Shown here in pieces: positions 34,882 through 43,622 of a stretch of DNA of 64,000 nucleotides. The stretch lies in contig CALGJQ010000012.1 of NCBI GenBank assembly GCA_937928545.1, positions 29,719 through 93,718 on the forward strand. Reading direction: 5' to 3'. Below the pieces are notes generated by a model that saw nothing but the letters and a program-made list of their open reading frames with translations, did not search any database and was not told where the DNA came from. Position 1 is the first letter of the stretch. Each line of letters starts with the position of its first letter. Source of the stretch: an uncultured Verrucomicrobiales bacterium. GTDB lineage: Bacteria > Verrucomicrobiota > Verrucomicrobiia > Verrucomicrobiales > Akkermansiaceae. The position numbers and the translations under genes are program-made.

Positions 34882-36444
34882 ATGACGAACGAGAGGTATC
34901 ATTTTTTGGACGGTTTACGCGGGGGGGCGATGTTGTTGGGCTTGGTGCTGCATGGGTTGCTTTCGTTTGCGGGGATTGAGGCTTGGTTTGCGGTTGATGT
35001 GAAGTCGGCACCGGAGGTGATGATAGCGGTGATCGATTGGATCCATGGTTTTCGGATGCAGTTGTTCTTTTTAGTGAGTGGCTTTTTTACGGCGATGATG
35101 TGGCGAAAGCGAGGGATGGGTGGTTTGGTGAAGCAGAGGTTGTTGCGAATTGGGGTGCCTTTGGTGTTGGGGGTGATGGTGGTGTATCCGACGATGAAGG
35201 CTCTCGGAAAGTGGGGGGATCAGGTGAAGATGGAGATAAGAGAGAATGGGAGTGGATCATTGGGGCGTATAAATTGGGCGGTGATTTCAGGGGACACGGA
35301 AATGGTTAAAGATCTGTTAGAAGGAGGTGAGGACGTGAATAAGAGGAATCGTTTTGGCACGCCGCTTTTGCATTTGGCCGCTGTTATGGACAATGGGGAG
35401 ATGATCGAATTTCTATTGGAGCAAGGAGCTTATTTGGAAGGCCGCGGAAGTGATGGAGGAACTGCTTTGATGATGGCGTGTTTTTTTGGGAGGGAAGAGG
35501 CTGCGAGAACTTTGCTTGCTGAGGGTGCGAACGATTCTGCTTTTAATGAAAAGGGAGAAACGGTGCTGGAGATGGCGGCGATGGATTTTGAATTAGTGAA
35601 GGCGATCGGTGGGAGTTTTGGGGTAGGCGTGCAGGAGGAGAATATGAGGGCTAGGGAAAGGTTGGTGGAGCTTTTGGAAGCGAGAGGTGTGGAAGGTGGT
35701 GAAATGAGGGATGATCGGTGGTATTGGGATGGGGTGTTTGCGCCGGTACTGCATCATTTGTGGTTCCTTTATGATCTGCTGATTTTGTTGGCTTTCTTTG
35801 TCCCCGTGGCCTGGATGGCGGGGAAGTTGGGTTGGCGTTTGCCGGATTTTTTGATCGGGGTTCCGGGGTGTTTTCTTTGGTTGATTCCGCTGACGTGGTG
35901 GCTTCAGACGTTGATGCCGGGGCAGTTTGGGCCGGGGACATCGATTGGGATTTTTCCTTGGCCAGTGAAGTTGGGATACTATGCGGTATTCTTCTTTTTT
36001 GGGGCGATGTGTTTTGGACGAGGGATTTGGGAGAAGAAAGTTGGTGGGGTTTGGTGGGCTTGGTTGTTGGCTTCTTTGCCTCTTTGGTGGTGGGGTCGGG
36101 TGATGGTGAAAGAGGGAGAGGTTTTCGGGGCATTTTTTGCGAGTGGGTTTGCGTGGGTGACGATTGTGGGAATGATGGGTTTATTCCGGAGATTTCTGAA
36201 CGAGGGGCGTGTTAAATTACGGTATTTATCAGACTCAAGCTATTGGTTGTATCTGGCACATTTGCCGGTGATAATTATTGTGCAGATATTGATCAGTGGC
36301 TGGGAGGTTCCTTTGGTGCTGAAGTTGCTGATTGTGATTGGTGGAGTGACGGCGGTCCTTTTGGTGATTTACGAGTGGGCAATTCGCTACACTTGGGTAG
36401 GTGCGATTTTGAATGGGCGGAGGAGTCGAGAGGAAGAAAAGTGA
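34882..36444 (+). CDS. Membrane acyltransferase with internal ankyrin repeats
   Basis: 520 residues. The frame opens as an acyltransferase-3 (OpgC/OafA-type) protein: RYHFLDGLRGGAMLLGLVLHG with the TM1 His, then GFRMQLFFLVSGFFTAMMW and RLLRIGVPLVLGVMVVYP. Instead of continuing into the next membrane helix, residues about 128-245 form four ankyrin repeats (INWAVISGDTEMVKDLLEGG, LLHLAAVMDNGEMIEFLLEQG, ALMMACFFGREEAARTLLAEG, VLEMAAMDFELVKAI). Membrane helices then resume (HHLWFLYDLLILLAFFVPVAW to LLIVIGGVTAVLLVIYEW). The repeats would sit in a loop between membrane helices. The family transfers acyl groups to sugars or peptidoglycan; the acceptor here is unknown. Confidence 0.85.
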   Translation: MTNERYHFLDGLRGGAMLLGLVLHGLLSFAGIEAWFAVDVKSAPEVMIAVIDWIHGFRMQLFFLVSGFFTAMMWRKRGMGGLVKQRLLRIGVPLVLGVMVVYPTMKALGKWGDQVKMEIRENGSGSLGRINWAVISGDTEMVKDLLEGGEDVNKRNRFGTPLLHLAAVMDNGEMIEFLLEQGAYLEGRGSDGGTALMMACFFGREEAARTLLAEGANDSAFNEKGETVLEMAAMDFELVKAIGGSFGVGVQEENMRARERLVELLEARGVEGGEMRDDRWYWDGVFAPVLHHLWFLYDLLILLAFFVPVAWMAGKLGWRLPDFLIGVPGCFLWLIPLTWWLQTLMPGQFGPGTSIGIFPWPVKLGYYAVFFFFGAMCFGRGIWEKKVGGVWWAWLLASLPLWWWGRVMVKEGEVFGAFFASGFAWVTIVGMMGLFRRFLNEGRVKLRYLSDSSYWLYLAHLPVIIIVQILISGWEVPLVLKLLIVIGGVTAVLLVIYEWAIRYTWVGAILNGRRSREEEK

Positions 36445-36477
36445 GGGCTTTGAAATAATGGAGGGCTTTGGCACGTC

Positions 36478-37380
36478 ATGATTGGGATGAAGATTTTTAC
36501 TTTTCTTTTAAGTGCAGGCTTGGTGGCTCCGGTTTTTGGGGGTTTGGAGTTTCAGGATACGGAGGGGAAGCACTTGGATGTGGTTTCGGATGGGAAGGTT
36601 TTGGTGCGCTATATGTATGAGCACGACACTTCGACGAAGGAGAAGCATCATGAGACTTATAAGCCGTATTTGCATGTCTTTGATGCAGAGGGAAAGAAGC
36701 CGATTACGAAGGGGGCGGGAGGTGAGTTTACGCACCATCGTGGGATTTTTATTGGATGGAGTAAGATTGAATTCGGGGGGAAGAGGTATGATCGTTGGCA
36801 CATGACGGGCGGCGATATTGTGCATCAGAAGTTTTCGAAGAAGGAGGTGAAAGACGGGGTGGCGACTTTCACTTCGGTGACGCATTGGATGGATGGGGAG
36901 GAAAAGGGGTTTTTGGAGGAGGAGCGGACCTTTTCGGTGACGGAAGGGAAGTTTGGCGGACGTTTGATGATCGATTTTCAAACGAAGCTGACGCCTGTGG
37001 GAGGCGAGGTATTTTTGAAGGGGGATCCCGAGCACGCGGGGGTACAGTATCGTCCGGCGAATGAGGTGGATAAGAAGAAGACGAAGTATCTTTTTCCGAA
37101 TGGAGTGACGAAGGTCAAGGGGGTGAAGGATCTTTCTTGGGCGGCTGAGAATTACACCTTGGAGGGGAAGGAGTATGGGGTGGTGCACATGAATGCTTTG
37201 ACGAATCCGAAGGGAACGGTGCATTCGGCTTACCGCGATTATGGGAGATTTGGGGCCTTCTTTGAGAAGGAGATCAAGAAGGGGGAGTCGCTGGAGTTGA
37301 ACTACGGGTTTTTGATCTTGGATGGGGAGTTGCCTTCGGTGGAGAAGATCGATGGGGTCTGGAAGGAGTGGGGGAGGTAG
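36478..37380 (+). CDS. DUF6807 (PmoA-like) secreted protein
   Basis: 300 residues with a signal peptide (MKIFTFLLSAGLVAPVFGG). Conserved DUF6807 motifs: LVRYMYEHDTSTKEKHHETYKPYLH, THHRGIFIGWSKIEFGGKRYDRWHM, GRLMIDFQTKLTP, KGDPEHAGVQYRPANEV and YRDYGRFGAFFEKEIKKGESLELNYGFLI. The family is named for methane-oxygenase-like annotation but is found in polymer-degrading verrucomicrobia and planctomycetes; function unproven. The last codons and the stop lie inside a duplicated 39-bp unit that is repeated just downstream. Confidence 0.9.
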   Translation: MIGMKIFTFLLSAGLVAPVFGGLEFQDTEGKHLDVVSDGKVLVRYMYEHDTSTKEKHHETYKPYLHVFDAEGKKPITKGAGGEFTHHRGIFIGWSKIEFGGKRYDRWHMTGGDIVHQKFSKKEVKDGVATFTSVTHWMDGEEKGFLEEERTFSVTEGKFGGRLMIDFQTKLTPVGGEVFLKGDPEHAGVQYRPANEVDKKKTKYLFPNGVTKVKGVKDLSWAAENYTLEGKEYGVVHMNALTNPKGTVHSAYRDYGRFGAFFEKEIKKGESLELNYGFLILDGELPSVEKIDGVWKEWGR

Positions 37381-37455
37381 TGGGTCGACGCTCTGGAGAG
37401 CGTCGTTCCTTGGGCGGGGGAGGTAGTTGGTCGACGCTCTGGAGAGCGTCGTTCC
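37371..37455. repeat. 46-bp-period tandem duplication with hairpin
   Basis: A unit starting GGGGAGGTAG at 37371-37409 recurs at 37417-37455, almost identical and offset by exactly 46 bp. Each copy contains the near-palindrome GACGCTCTGGAGAGCGTC. The first copy overlaps the last codons and stop of the DUF6807 gene. It may act as a hairpin between convergent genes, or it may be a small REP-like element. Confidence 0.85.
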
Positions 37456-37462
37456 GGTCTTC

Positions 37463-38302
37463 TTAACGCTTTTTGAGGGCGAGGTAGTTGCGGACGTTTT
37501 TGTTAAGGAAGGAGCGTTTTGTGATGCCTCCGCCTGGGACTGCGCTGGAAACCCAGAGGTCGCTGGAGGTGCCGCCATCGAGGTTGAGGGCGTGAGTGAT
37601 TTTGAAGCCGGGGATGGGCTGCGATTTTAGGTTGTTAGAGAGTCCTTGGAGGGTGGCGGAGCTGGCGTGGACGAGACCGAAGTGGTTCTTTCCGTCCCAG
37701 ATGAGGAGGGAGCGGGGACGGTCGTTTTTGGCGGAGAGTCCGGTGAGGGTTTGGCCGGGCCAAAGGAGGCGGGGGCCGGTTTGAAGAAGCTCGGAGGATT
37801 TTTTGTAGTTATTGCGAGAGGAGAGGGTGAGGTTTTTGGCATCGAGAACACCAGTGCCTAGGAAGGTGGAGGTGTTGAGTGAACCTCGTACTTCGCCGTT
37901 GGTGATGACGAGGCCGAGGGGTGAGCCGTCTTTATTGAAGAAGCCGCCGTTGATGGCGGCGAGCTGTCCTTTTCCTGCTTCGCTAGCGCTGGTGAATTCG
38001 GAGCCGGGGCCATTTTTTTGGTCGATGACTTTGAGGGAGTAGTCGCGTCGATCGAAGGTGACGGCGGTGAAGGAGGTGCCGTTGAGGGAAGCGGTGCGGA
38101 CTTTGAGAGGGTGTTTTTCAGAAGTTGGTGCCTCTTGAGGGAGGTCGATTTTTTTGGTGGGCGGGGTGATTTTTTTGACCGGTTTGACGGGGGTGGGTTG
38201 GGGCTGAGTTTTGGGGGGAGAGGTCTGGGCCATTGGGGTGCTCACTGAGCAAGAACTCAGGAGGGCGACGAGAAGGAGGGGGGCTTTGGCAAAGGGTTTC
38301 AT
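37463..38302 (-). CDS. Phosphodiester glycosidase (NAGPA-type) lipoprotein
   Basis: 279 residues. The N-terminus has a lipobox-like LLSSCSV near 18 and a Pro/Lys-rich linker. From about 65 it follows the NAGPA/DUF2233 fold: SLNGTSFTAVTFDRRDYSLKVID, AAINGGFFNKDGSPLGLVITNGEV, LLQTGPRLLWPG, then HALNLDGGTSSDLWV. These elements fit the phosphodiester glycosidase family, which in mammals uncovers mannose-6-phosphate; bacterial members may trim cell-surface glycans. The start overlaps the ArsR-methyltransferase stop (ATGA), so they are co-translated. It is convergent with DUF6807 through the hairpin repeat. Confidence 0.85.
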   Translation of the reverse strand: MKPFAKAPLLLVALLSSCSVSTPMAQTSPPKTQPQPTPVKPVKKITPPTKKIDLPQEAPTSEKHPLKVRTASLNGTSFTAVTFDRRDYSLKVIDQKNGPGSEFTSASEAGKGQLAAINGGFFNKDGSPLGLVITNGEVRGSLNTSTFLGTGVLDAKNLTLSSRNNYKKSSELLQTGPRLLWPGQTLTGLSAKNDRPRSLLIWDGKNHFGLVHASSATLQGLSNNLKSQPIPGFKITHALNLDGGTSSDLWVSSAVPGGGITKRSFLNKNVRNYLALKKR

Positions 38303-39213
38303 TTACTAGCGGTGGCGAGGAGGGTTTGAAAGTGAGGTGGGATTTCCTCGCGGTCAACAATGGCGGTTTCTACGTCAGCGAAGCCGGATTGGGTGATCAT
38401 CTCAGCAAGTTCGACTTCTGAGAAGCCGAGCCAGGTGTCGTAGTAGAGTTCGCGGGCTTTTTCGAAGCTGTGCTGGAGGAGGTCGAGGACGATGAGGCGG
38501 CCGCCGGGTTTGAGAATGCGATGGGCTTCGGCGATGGCCTTTGGTGGTTGTTTGGCGTGGTGGAGGGCTTGGGAGAAGATGGCGAGGTCGACGGAGGCGT
38601 CATCGATGGGAGGGGACTCGATGTCTCCGAGGCGGTATTCGAGGTTGGGAAGATTGTTTTCGGTGGCGAGTTTTTGGCCGAATTCGACCATTTTTTTTGA
38701 GCTATCGATGGCGATGACTTTGCTGGCTCGCTGCGCGATGAGTTGGGAGAGGGTTCCTTCGCCCGCGCCGAGGTCAGCGACGACGTCGTAGTTGAGAATC
38801 TTGAGCATCGCTTCGGCGAGGCCTTTCCAAGAGCGGCCGGGGACATATTCGCGGCCGAACTTTCCGGCGAGGTTGTCGAAGTAAGCACGGACTTGGTCTT
38901 TGCGTTTACGGAGAATGTGTTGGAGGGAGGAGCGGTCTTTTGCACTTTCAGGGAGTTCTTTGCCCGCTTGTTGGGTGACTTTGGAAAGCTCAGGGGGAAT
39001 TTGAGAGGTGTAGATGTTGTTTTTGCCGGAGCGGTGATCGGCGACGAGGCTTTCTTTTTTGAGTTGGGAGAGCTGGGTCGAAATGCGGGATTGGCCCATT
39101 CCGAGGATTTGCTGGAGCTCGGCAACCGAGAGCGATTCCTCTTCCAAAAGCAGCAAAATGCGCAAGCGAGTGGGATCGGAGATCATTTTCAAAGAATTGA
39201 TAATTGACGTCAT
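38299..39213 (-). CDS. ArsR-family regulator fused to SAM methyltransferase (SahR-like)
   Basis: 304 residues. The N-terminal winged helix is at about 1-85 ([26 protein letters not shown], then recognition helix [19 protein letters not shown]). The C-terminal class I methyltransferase is at about 115-290: [18 protein letters not shown] (SAM motif I), [30 protein letters not shown] and [17 protein letters not shown]. ArsR-methyltransferase fusions divergent from metK/ahcY are known as SahR-type regulators of the SAM cycle in other bacteria. Here it is divergent from metK with only 60 nt between the starts, holding a strong palindrome. That is a good case for a SAM/SAH-sensing repressor, though ligand and mode are inferred. 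Confidence 0.85.
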   Translation of the reverse strand: MTSIINSLKMISDPTRLRILLLLEEESLSVAELQQILGMGQSRISTQLSQLKKESLVADHRSGKNNIYTSQIPPELSKVTQQAGKELPESAKDRSSLQHILRKRKDQVRAYFDNLAGKFGREYVPGRSWKGLAEAMLKILNYDVVADLGAGEGTLSQLIAQRASKVIAIDSSKKMVEFGQKLATENNLPNLEYRLGDIESPPIDDASVDLAIFSQALHHAKQPPKAIAEAHRILKPGGRLIVLDLLQHSFEKARELYYDTWLGFSEVELAEMITQSGFADVETAIVDREEIPPHFQTLLATASK

Positions 39214-39233
39214 GGCAAAGTGGGTTTAGTTCG

Positions 39234-39259
39234 TATCAACGAATCGCGATTCGACGATA
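39234..39259. promoter_or_regulatory. Candidate operator between ArsR-fusion and metK
   Basis: TATCAACGAATCG (39234-39246) mirrors CGATTCGACGATA (39247-39259): 11 of 13 positions pair, with a perfect 14-bp core CGAATCGCGATTCG. It lies 15 nt before the metK start and 20 nt before the divergent regulator start. Binding by the adjacent ArsR-type regulator is an inference. Confidence 0.8.
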
Positions 39260-39273
39260 TAAAAATTAATCCT

Positions 39274-40467
39274 ATGAGTAAAAGCTTCATTTTCTCCTCA
39301 GAATCAGTTGGCGAAGGTCATCCTGATAAAGTTTCGGACACCATCTCGGATGCTATCCTTGATGCCTGCCTCTCTATTGACAAGAACAGCCGCGTGGCTT
39401 GCGAGACTTTCGTTAAGTCGAATCAGGTCGTTGTTGGCGGTGAGATCACCATTCCTAAGATCGGTGCAAAGCCTATCGGAGAGGCCATAAACGTTGAGAA
39501 AGTCATTCGCGAAGCAATTCGTGGGATTGGCTACACCAACGACGATGACATCTTCCACGCGGACAGTGTCTTTATTTCCAACTTCCTCACGACTCAGTCT
39601 GCGGACATCGCGCAAGGAGTCGACGCAGCTAAGGCAAAGGGTAAGAAGACCGAAGAGCAGGGTGCTGGCGACCAAGGCATCATGTTCGGTTACGCTTGTA
39701 ATGAGACTCCCGAGCTCATGCCTGCACCAATTATGTTTGCGCACCGCCTCGGTCGTAAGCTCACTGAGATCCGCAAAGCAGGTCGTCTAGCCAAGTGGCT
39801 TCGCCCTGATGCCAAGTCCCAGGTTGCCGTCGAGTATGTCGATGGAAAGCCCACTCGCATTGTGAACGTCGTTATCTCTACGCAGCACGCAGCTGGAGTC
39901 GATCACGCAACGATCGAGAAGTTCTGCATCGAGAAAGTCATTAAGAAGGTCCTTCCTAAGAAGCTCCTCACGAAAGATACCGAGTATCTTATCAACCCGA
40001 CTGGACAGTTTGTGATTGGTGGACCTCAGGGAGACTCCGGTCTCACTGGTCGCAAGATCATCGTCGACACATACGGTGGTTGGGGTCGTCACGGTGGTGG
40101 TGCTTTCTCCGGAAAAGATCCTTCAAAGGTCGATCGTTCCGCTGCTTACATGGGACGTTGGGTTGCCAAGAATGTCGTGGCAGCTGGACTCGCTTCGATC
40201 TGCGAGATTCAATTCGCCTATGCCATCGGCCATCCCCAGCCGCTCAGCATCAATATCGACGCCTTCGGCACCGGTGATGACGCTAAAATCCTCGCCGCAG
40301 TGAAGAAGGTTTTCTCCTTTAAGCCTGCAGACATCGTCAAGCAGCTTGGTCTTCTTAAGCCAATCTACTCTGCTTCTACAAACTATGGTCACTTCGGAAA
40401 AGAGGATGCTGACCTTCCTTGGGAGAAGCTCAACAAAGTCGCAGCCCTCAAGAAGGCAGCCAAGTAA
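39274..40467 (+). CDS. metK: S-adenosylmethionine synthetase
   Basis: 397 residues from ATG 39274, giving the family start [21 protein letters not shown]. It makes SAM from methionine and ATP. Motifs: [15 protein letters not shown] (ATP/Mg), [44 protein letters not shown] and [12 protein letters not shown]. Codon use is markedly C-rich compared with the flanking genes, which indicates high expression. It is followed after 18 nt by ahcY, so product and recycling enzyme are co-transcribed. Regulation by the divergent ArsR-fusion is inferred from the shared palindrome. Confidence 0.98.
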   Translation: MSKSFIFSSESVGEGHPDKVSDTISDAILDACLSIDKNSRVACETFVKSNQVVVGGEITIPKIGAKPIGEAINVEKVIREAIRGIGYTNDDDIFHADSVFISNFLTTQSADIAQGVDAAKAKGKKTEEQGAGDQGIMFGYACNETPELMPAPIMFAHRLGRKLTEIRKAGRLAKWLRPDAKSQVAVEYVDGKPTRIVNVVISTQHAAGVDHATIEKFCIEKVIKKVLPKKLLTKDTEYLINPTGQFVIGGPQGDSGLTGRKIIVDTYGGWGRHGGGAFSGKDPSKVDRSAAYMGRWVAKNVVAAGLASICEIQFAYAIGHPQPLSINIDAFGTGDDAKILAAVKKVFSFKPADIVKQLGLLKPIYSASTNYGHFGKEDADLPWEKLNKVAALKKAAK

Positions 40468-40485
40468 CATTCAAAAAACAAAACA

Positions 40486-41904
40486 ATGTCAGATTACAAA
40501 ATTAAAGATATCGGCCTTGCAGCCTTCGGTCGTAAGGAGCTCGATGTAGCCGAGCACGAAATGCCAGGCCTCATGGCCACTCGTGAAAAGTATGGCCCCG
40601 CAAAGCCTCTCGATGGGGTGCGTGTGATGGGATCACTTCACATGACGATTCAGACTGCGGTTCTCATGGAGACTCTCCGGGCGGTTGGTGCTGATGTGCG
40701 CTGGTGCTCATGCAACATTTTCTCGACTCAGGATCATGCTGCAGCGGCGATGGCTGAAGAAGGCTATCCGGTCTTCGCTTGGAAAGGTGAGACTCTCGAA
40801 GAATATTGGTGGTGCACTTGGCAGGCTTTGCGCTTCCCAAACCCTGCCGGCGGCAACCCTCTTGGTCCTCAGCTTATTGTTGATGACGGTGGTGATGCGA
40901 CACTTCTCATCCACAAAGGATACGAACTTGAAGACGGTTCTGATTGGGTCAATGAGCCTGCTTCTTCGACTGAAGAGGCTGTCATCAAAGGACTTCTTAA
41001 AGAGATCCACGCAGAGTTCCCAGGGATCTTCCATGAGTGGGTTCCTGAATTGAAGGGTGTTTCTGAGGAGACCACGACCGGTGTTCACCGCCTCTACCAG
41101 ATGCAGCGTGACGGGAAGCTCCTTTTCCCTGCGATCAACGTGAACGACTCGGTAACGAAGTCGAAGTTCGATAACCTCTATGGTTGCCGCGAGTCGCTCG
41201 TGGACGGAATCAAGCGTGCCACTGACGTCATGATTTCCGGTAAGGTCGGAGTCGTTTGTGGATACGGTGATGTGGGTAAGGGCTGCGCCCAAGCTCTCCG
41301 TGGACAAGGCGCTCAAGTCGTCGTGACCGAAGTCGATCCGATCTGTGCGCTTCAAGCTGCGATGGAAGGCTTCCGCGTTCTTACGATCGAGGACACTCTC
41401 GGCTGGGGAGACATTTACGTCACCACCACCGGAAACTTCGACATCATCCGCGCCGATCACATGGAGAAGATGAAAGACCAAGCGATCGTTTGTAACATCG
41501 GTCACTTCGACAACGAGATCCAGATTGATAAGCTCGAGGCTCTTGATGGAGTTGAGAAGCTCAACATTAAGCCGCAGGTCGACAAGTACACCTTCAAGGC
41601 TGGAAACGCGATCTACATGCTTGCGGAAGGTCGCCTTGTGAACCTCGGTTGTGGCACCGGTCACCCAAGTTTCGTGATGAGTAACTCATTCACAAACCAG
41701 ACGCTCGCACAGATTGCTCTTTGGGAGACCAAGGACACCCGTGAAATTGGGGTGGAAGTTCTTCCGAAGGAGCTCGATGAGGAAGTGGCACGACTTCACC
41801 TTGATAAGATCGGGGCGAAGTTGACGAAGCTCACGAAAGAGCAGGCTGACTACATTGATGTGAATGCAGACGGGCCGTTTAAGCCTGCGCATTACCGTTA
41901 CTAA
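40486..41904 (+). CDS. ahcY: S-adenosylhomocysteine hydrolase (adenosylhomocysteinase)
   Basis: 472 residues. It splits SAH into adenosine and homocysteine with bound NAD. Visible: [39 protein letters not shown], a substrate Lys/Asp region [22 protein letters not shown], the NAD Rossmann [30 protein letters not shown], and the C-terminal Lys/Tyr PFKPAHYRY. The insertion near 150-190 is typical of the long bacterial form. The gene is second in the metK-ahcY operon and shares its highly biased codon use. A strong terminator lies 38 nt downstream. Confidence 0.98.
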   Translation: MSDYKIKDIGLAAFGRKELDVAEHEMPGLMATREKYGPAKPLDGVRVMGSLHMTIQTAVLMETLRAVGADVRWCSCNIFSTQDHAAAAMAEEGYPVFAWKGETLEEYWWCTWQALRFPNPAGGNPLGPQLIVDDGGDATLLIHKGYELEDGSDWVNEPASSTEEAVIKGLLKEIHAEFPGIFHEWVPELKGVSEETTTGVHRLYQMQRDGKLLFPAINVNDSVTKSKFDNLYGCRESLVDGIKRATDVMISGKVGVVCGYGDVGKGCAQALRGQGAQVVVTEVDPICALQAAMEGFRVLTIEDTLGWGDIYVTTTGNFDIIRADHMEKMKDQAIVCNIGHFDNEIQIDKLEALDGVEKLNIKPQVDKYTFKAGNAIYMLAEGRLVNLGCGTGHPSFVMSNSFTNQTLAQIALWETKDTREIGVEVLPKELDEEVARLHLDKIGAKLTKLTKEQADYIDVNADGPFKPAHYRY

Positions 41905-41941
41905 GCGAAGTGGGCAGGGACGCCCACGCTCCGTGTTTTTC

Positions 41942-41974
41942 AAAGCCGCATCCCTTTTAGGGTGCGGCTTTTCT
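41942..41974 (+). terminator. Rho-independent terminator of metK-ahcY
   Basis: AAAGCCGCATCCC and GGGTGCGGCTTTT pair over a short TTTTA loop, ending in a T-run. It lies 38 nt past the ahcY stop. Confidence 0.92.
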
Positions 41975-42017
41975 GTGCTTCGATTCTTCACGTTTGCTTC
42001 ATCAAGGCTTCATCGTT

Positions 42018-42284
42018 GTGGGGGATCTTCTAATCGTGATTCTTGTTCTATTGATATTTCTGATTCTCGCCTGGTTGGTGTGTGGAGTGGTTTGTCTTTT
42101 GATAGCCAGCATGATGGGGTTCCGGGGGGAGGGCAGGTTTCGGGTTGTTGCTGTCATTATCTTTCTGGTGCCTCTGTTGTTATTTCTAATTTTGTTGTTC
42201 TTGGGCTTTGTTGGTGTTGCCGGAAGAGGGGGTGGGAGAATTCCTAAGGGATCCTGGCCCACTGCCACAATGGCAAATTTATAA
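42018..42284 (+). CDS. Small two-helix membrane protein (putative)
   Basis: About 88 residues from GTG 42018; an upstream TTG at 41994 would add eight. Two hydrophobic helices are visible: LLIVILVLLIFLILAWLVCGVVCLLIA and VVAVIIFLVPLLLFLILLFLGFVGVAG. A basic turn separates them and a glycine/arginine tail follows. No ribosome site is convincing and the start is unclear, so this may be a real small protein or an open frame with a membrane-like bias. Its stop overlaps the first TTGCGCAA palindrome. No family recognised. Confidence 0.4.
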   Translation: MGDLLIVILVLLIFLILAWLVCGVVCLLIASMMGFRGEGRFRVVAVIIFLVPLLLFLILLFLGFVGVAGRGGGRIPKGSWPTATMANL

Positions 42285-42309
42285 TTGCGCAATTTATTTG
42301 TTGCGCAAC
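42283..42309. promoter_or_regulatory. Two TTGCGCAA palindromes ahead of ATPase pair
   Basis: AATTGCGCAATT (42283-42294) and GTTGCGCAAC (42300-42309) are perfect palindromes sharing TTGCGCAA, with centres exactly 16 bp apart, 26 nt before the first ATPase ATG. This suits cooperative binding of a dimeric regulator; no known regulator is assigned. Confidence 0.7.
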
Positions 42310-42335
42310 ATGCGGATTGCGTGAATAGTCATTTT

Positions 42336-43616
42336 ATGAAGAGCAATGAGCCAAACCGAGGTCCTAGCGGCGATATGCCGCGAGCGATACAGCCCAAAAA
42401 GCTGATCACGGGAGAGATTCGTGCGAAAATGAGCCTTTCTGTGGGGCGTATTGCCTCCGGTCCTAATCATTGGGTGAGGCAAGATATCGTGGATGCTATC
42501 TTGCGTCGTCTTCAGCGCTCTGATGTCAGTTTTTTGGGGCCACGTCGCACGGGGAAGACCTCCATTTTGTGGCACATACGCGACCGTTACTCCACACCTG
42601 ACCATCACTTCGTCTATCTAAATGTGCAACGCTACACTACCGAGGAAGAATGGCTTCGGGCCATGATTGAGGAGCTGATAAAGTTAGAGGCTGAACTCGG
42701 GTGGAGGAAAAAATTGGAAGGCTTACGAGGTTGGGCGTCGGGTCATCTTGGTCGGCTCAAGGAAATTAAGGTGATGGGGACGGGGCTCTCAGTGACAGAT
42801 TTGGACCGCCAAGAGACTTGGCAAGATGTCGGGAAGCAACTCTTCGGTCTCCTCCAGCAATCGCAGTCTAAGATCACCTTCATGCTCGATGAGTTCCCCG
42901 AACTGGTCCGCAGCGTCGCGAAGCGTTCTCCGGCTGATGCGGCTGCGCTTCTGGGTTGGTTTCAGGCGGACCGCCAAGTGCAGGATCAGGTTTCTTTTTT
43001 GGTCACTGGTTCTCTTGGTTTGCCGACGGTGGCGCGGCGTTACCAGCTCATGAAGCAGATCAATGACTTCGAGGCTTATCGTATCGAGCCGATGAAGCCC
43101 GATGAGGCTCGCGCCTTGGCTCGTCGCCTCGCCGACGATAATGAACTCCCTGCGAGTGAGGACACGATCGGTTGGATGTTGAGCCGGATCGGAACTTCTT
43201 GGCCTTACTTTATTCAGCTCTTCTTGAGTGCGATTCAGGATCTGGGTTTGCCGGCCGATACTGAGCTAAGCGAGGCGCAGCTTGAAGAGCTTTACGAGAC
43301 TCGCCTCCTCGACCAAACCTACAACTCTTACCTTGAGATGATGTGGGAGCGTCTGAGTGATTACTTCGAGGCTCTGGAGCTTCGCCAAGCGCACGCGCTT
43401 TTAGGTTTCACAGCGGCAAAAGGGATTTCTGTGACCACGGATTCGCTTCGTGACCGGTATCGGACCGGGTTGCCTTCTGGAAGTGATTTTTCAGAACAAG
43501 AATTCCGCTATCTTCTCGATGTCCTCGTTCACGATGGCTATCTCGTCGAGTCTGATTCTTCTTGGGTGTTTTCCTCCCACCTTCTTCGCGATTTTTGGAA
43601 CCGCCGCACCCGTTAA
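42336..43616 (+). CDS. STAND/archaeal-ATPase-like P-loop protein
   Basis: 426 residues from ATG 42336. Alternative starts, including ATG 42429 (MSLSVGRIASG), remain possible. Walker A GPRRTGKTSIL is at about 68-78; Walker B ITFMLDEFPEL at about 180; a sensor-type FLVTGSLGLP follows. The region after 260 contains helices and a winged-helix-like end (GFTAAKGISVTTDSL, FRYLLDVLVHDGYLVESDSSWVFSS). This is the layout of the archaeal ATPase/STAND class (P-loop plus winged helix). It is followed after 6 nt by a second ATPase of the same class. Role unknown; many STAND ATPases sense ligands or phage proteins. Confidence 0.82.
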   Translation: MKSNEPNRGPSGDMPRAIQPKKLITGEIRAKMSLSVGRIASGPNHWVRQDIVDAILRRLQRSDVSFLGPRRTGKTSILWHIRDRYSTPDHHFVYLNVQRYTTEEEWLRAMIEELIKLEAELGWRKKLEGLRGWASGHLGRLKEIKVMGTGLSVTDLDRQETWQDVGKQLFGLLQQSQSKITFMLDEFPELVRSVAKRSPADAAALLGWFQADRQVQDQVSFLVTGSLGLPTVARRYQLMKQINDFEAYRIEPMKPDEARALARRLADDNELPASEDTIGWMLSRIGTSWPYFIQLFLSAIQDLGLPADTELSEAQLEELYETRLLDQTYNSYLEMMWERLSDYFEALELRQAHALLGFTAAKGISVTTDSLRDRYRTGLPSGSDFSEQEFRYLLDVLVHDGYLVESDSSWVFSSHLLRDFWNRRTR

Positions 43617-43622
43617 ACTGTC

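Noticed and set aside
39234..39259. SAM or SAH riboswitch ahead of metK-ahcY
   Set aside because: The leader before metK is only 60 nt, and the palindrome fits a DNA operator better than a riboswitch fold; metK-ahcY spacing is 18 nt.
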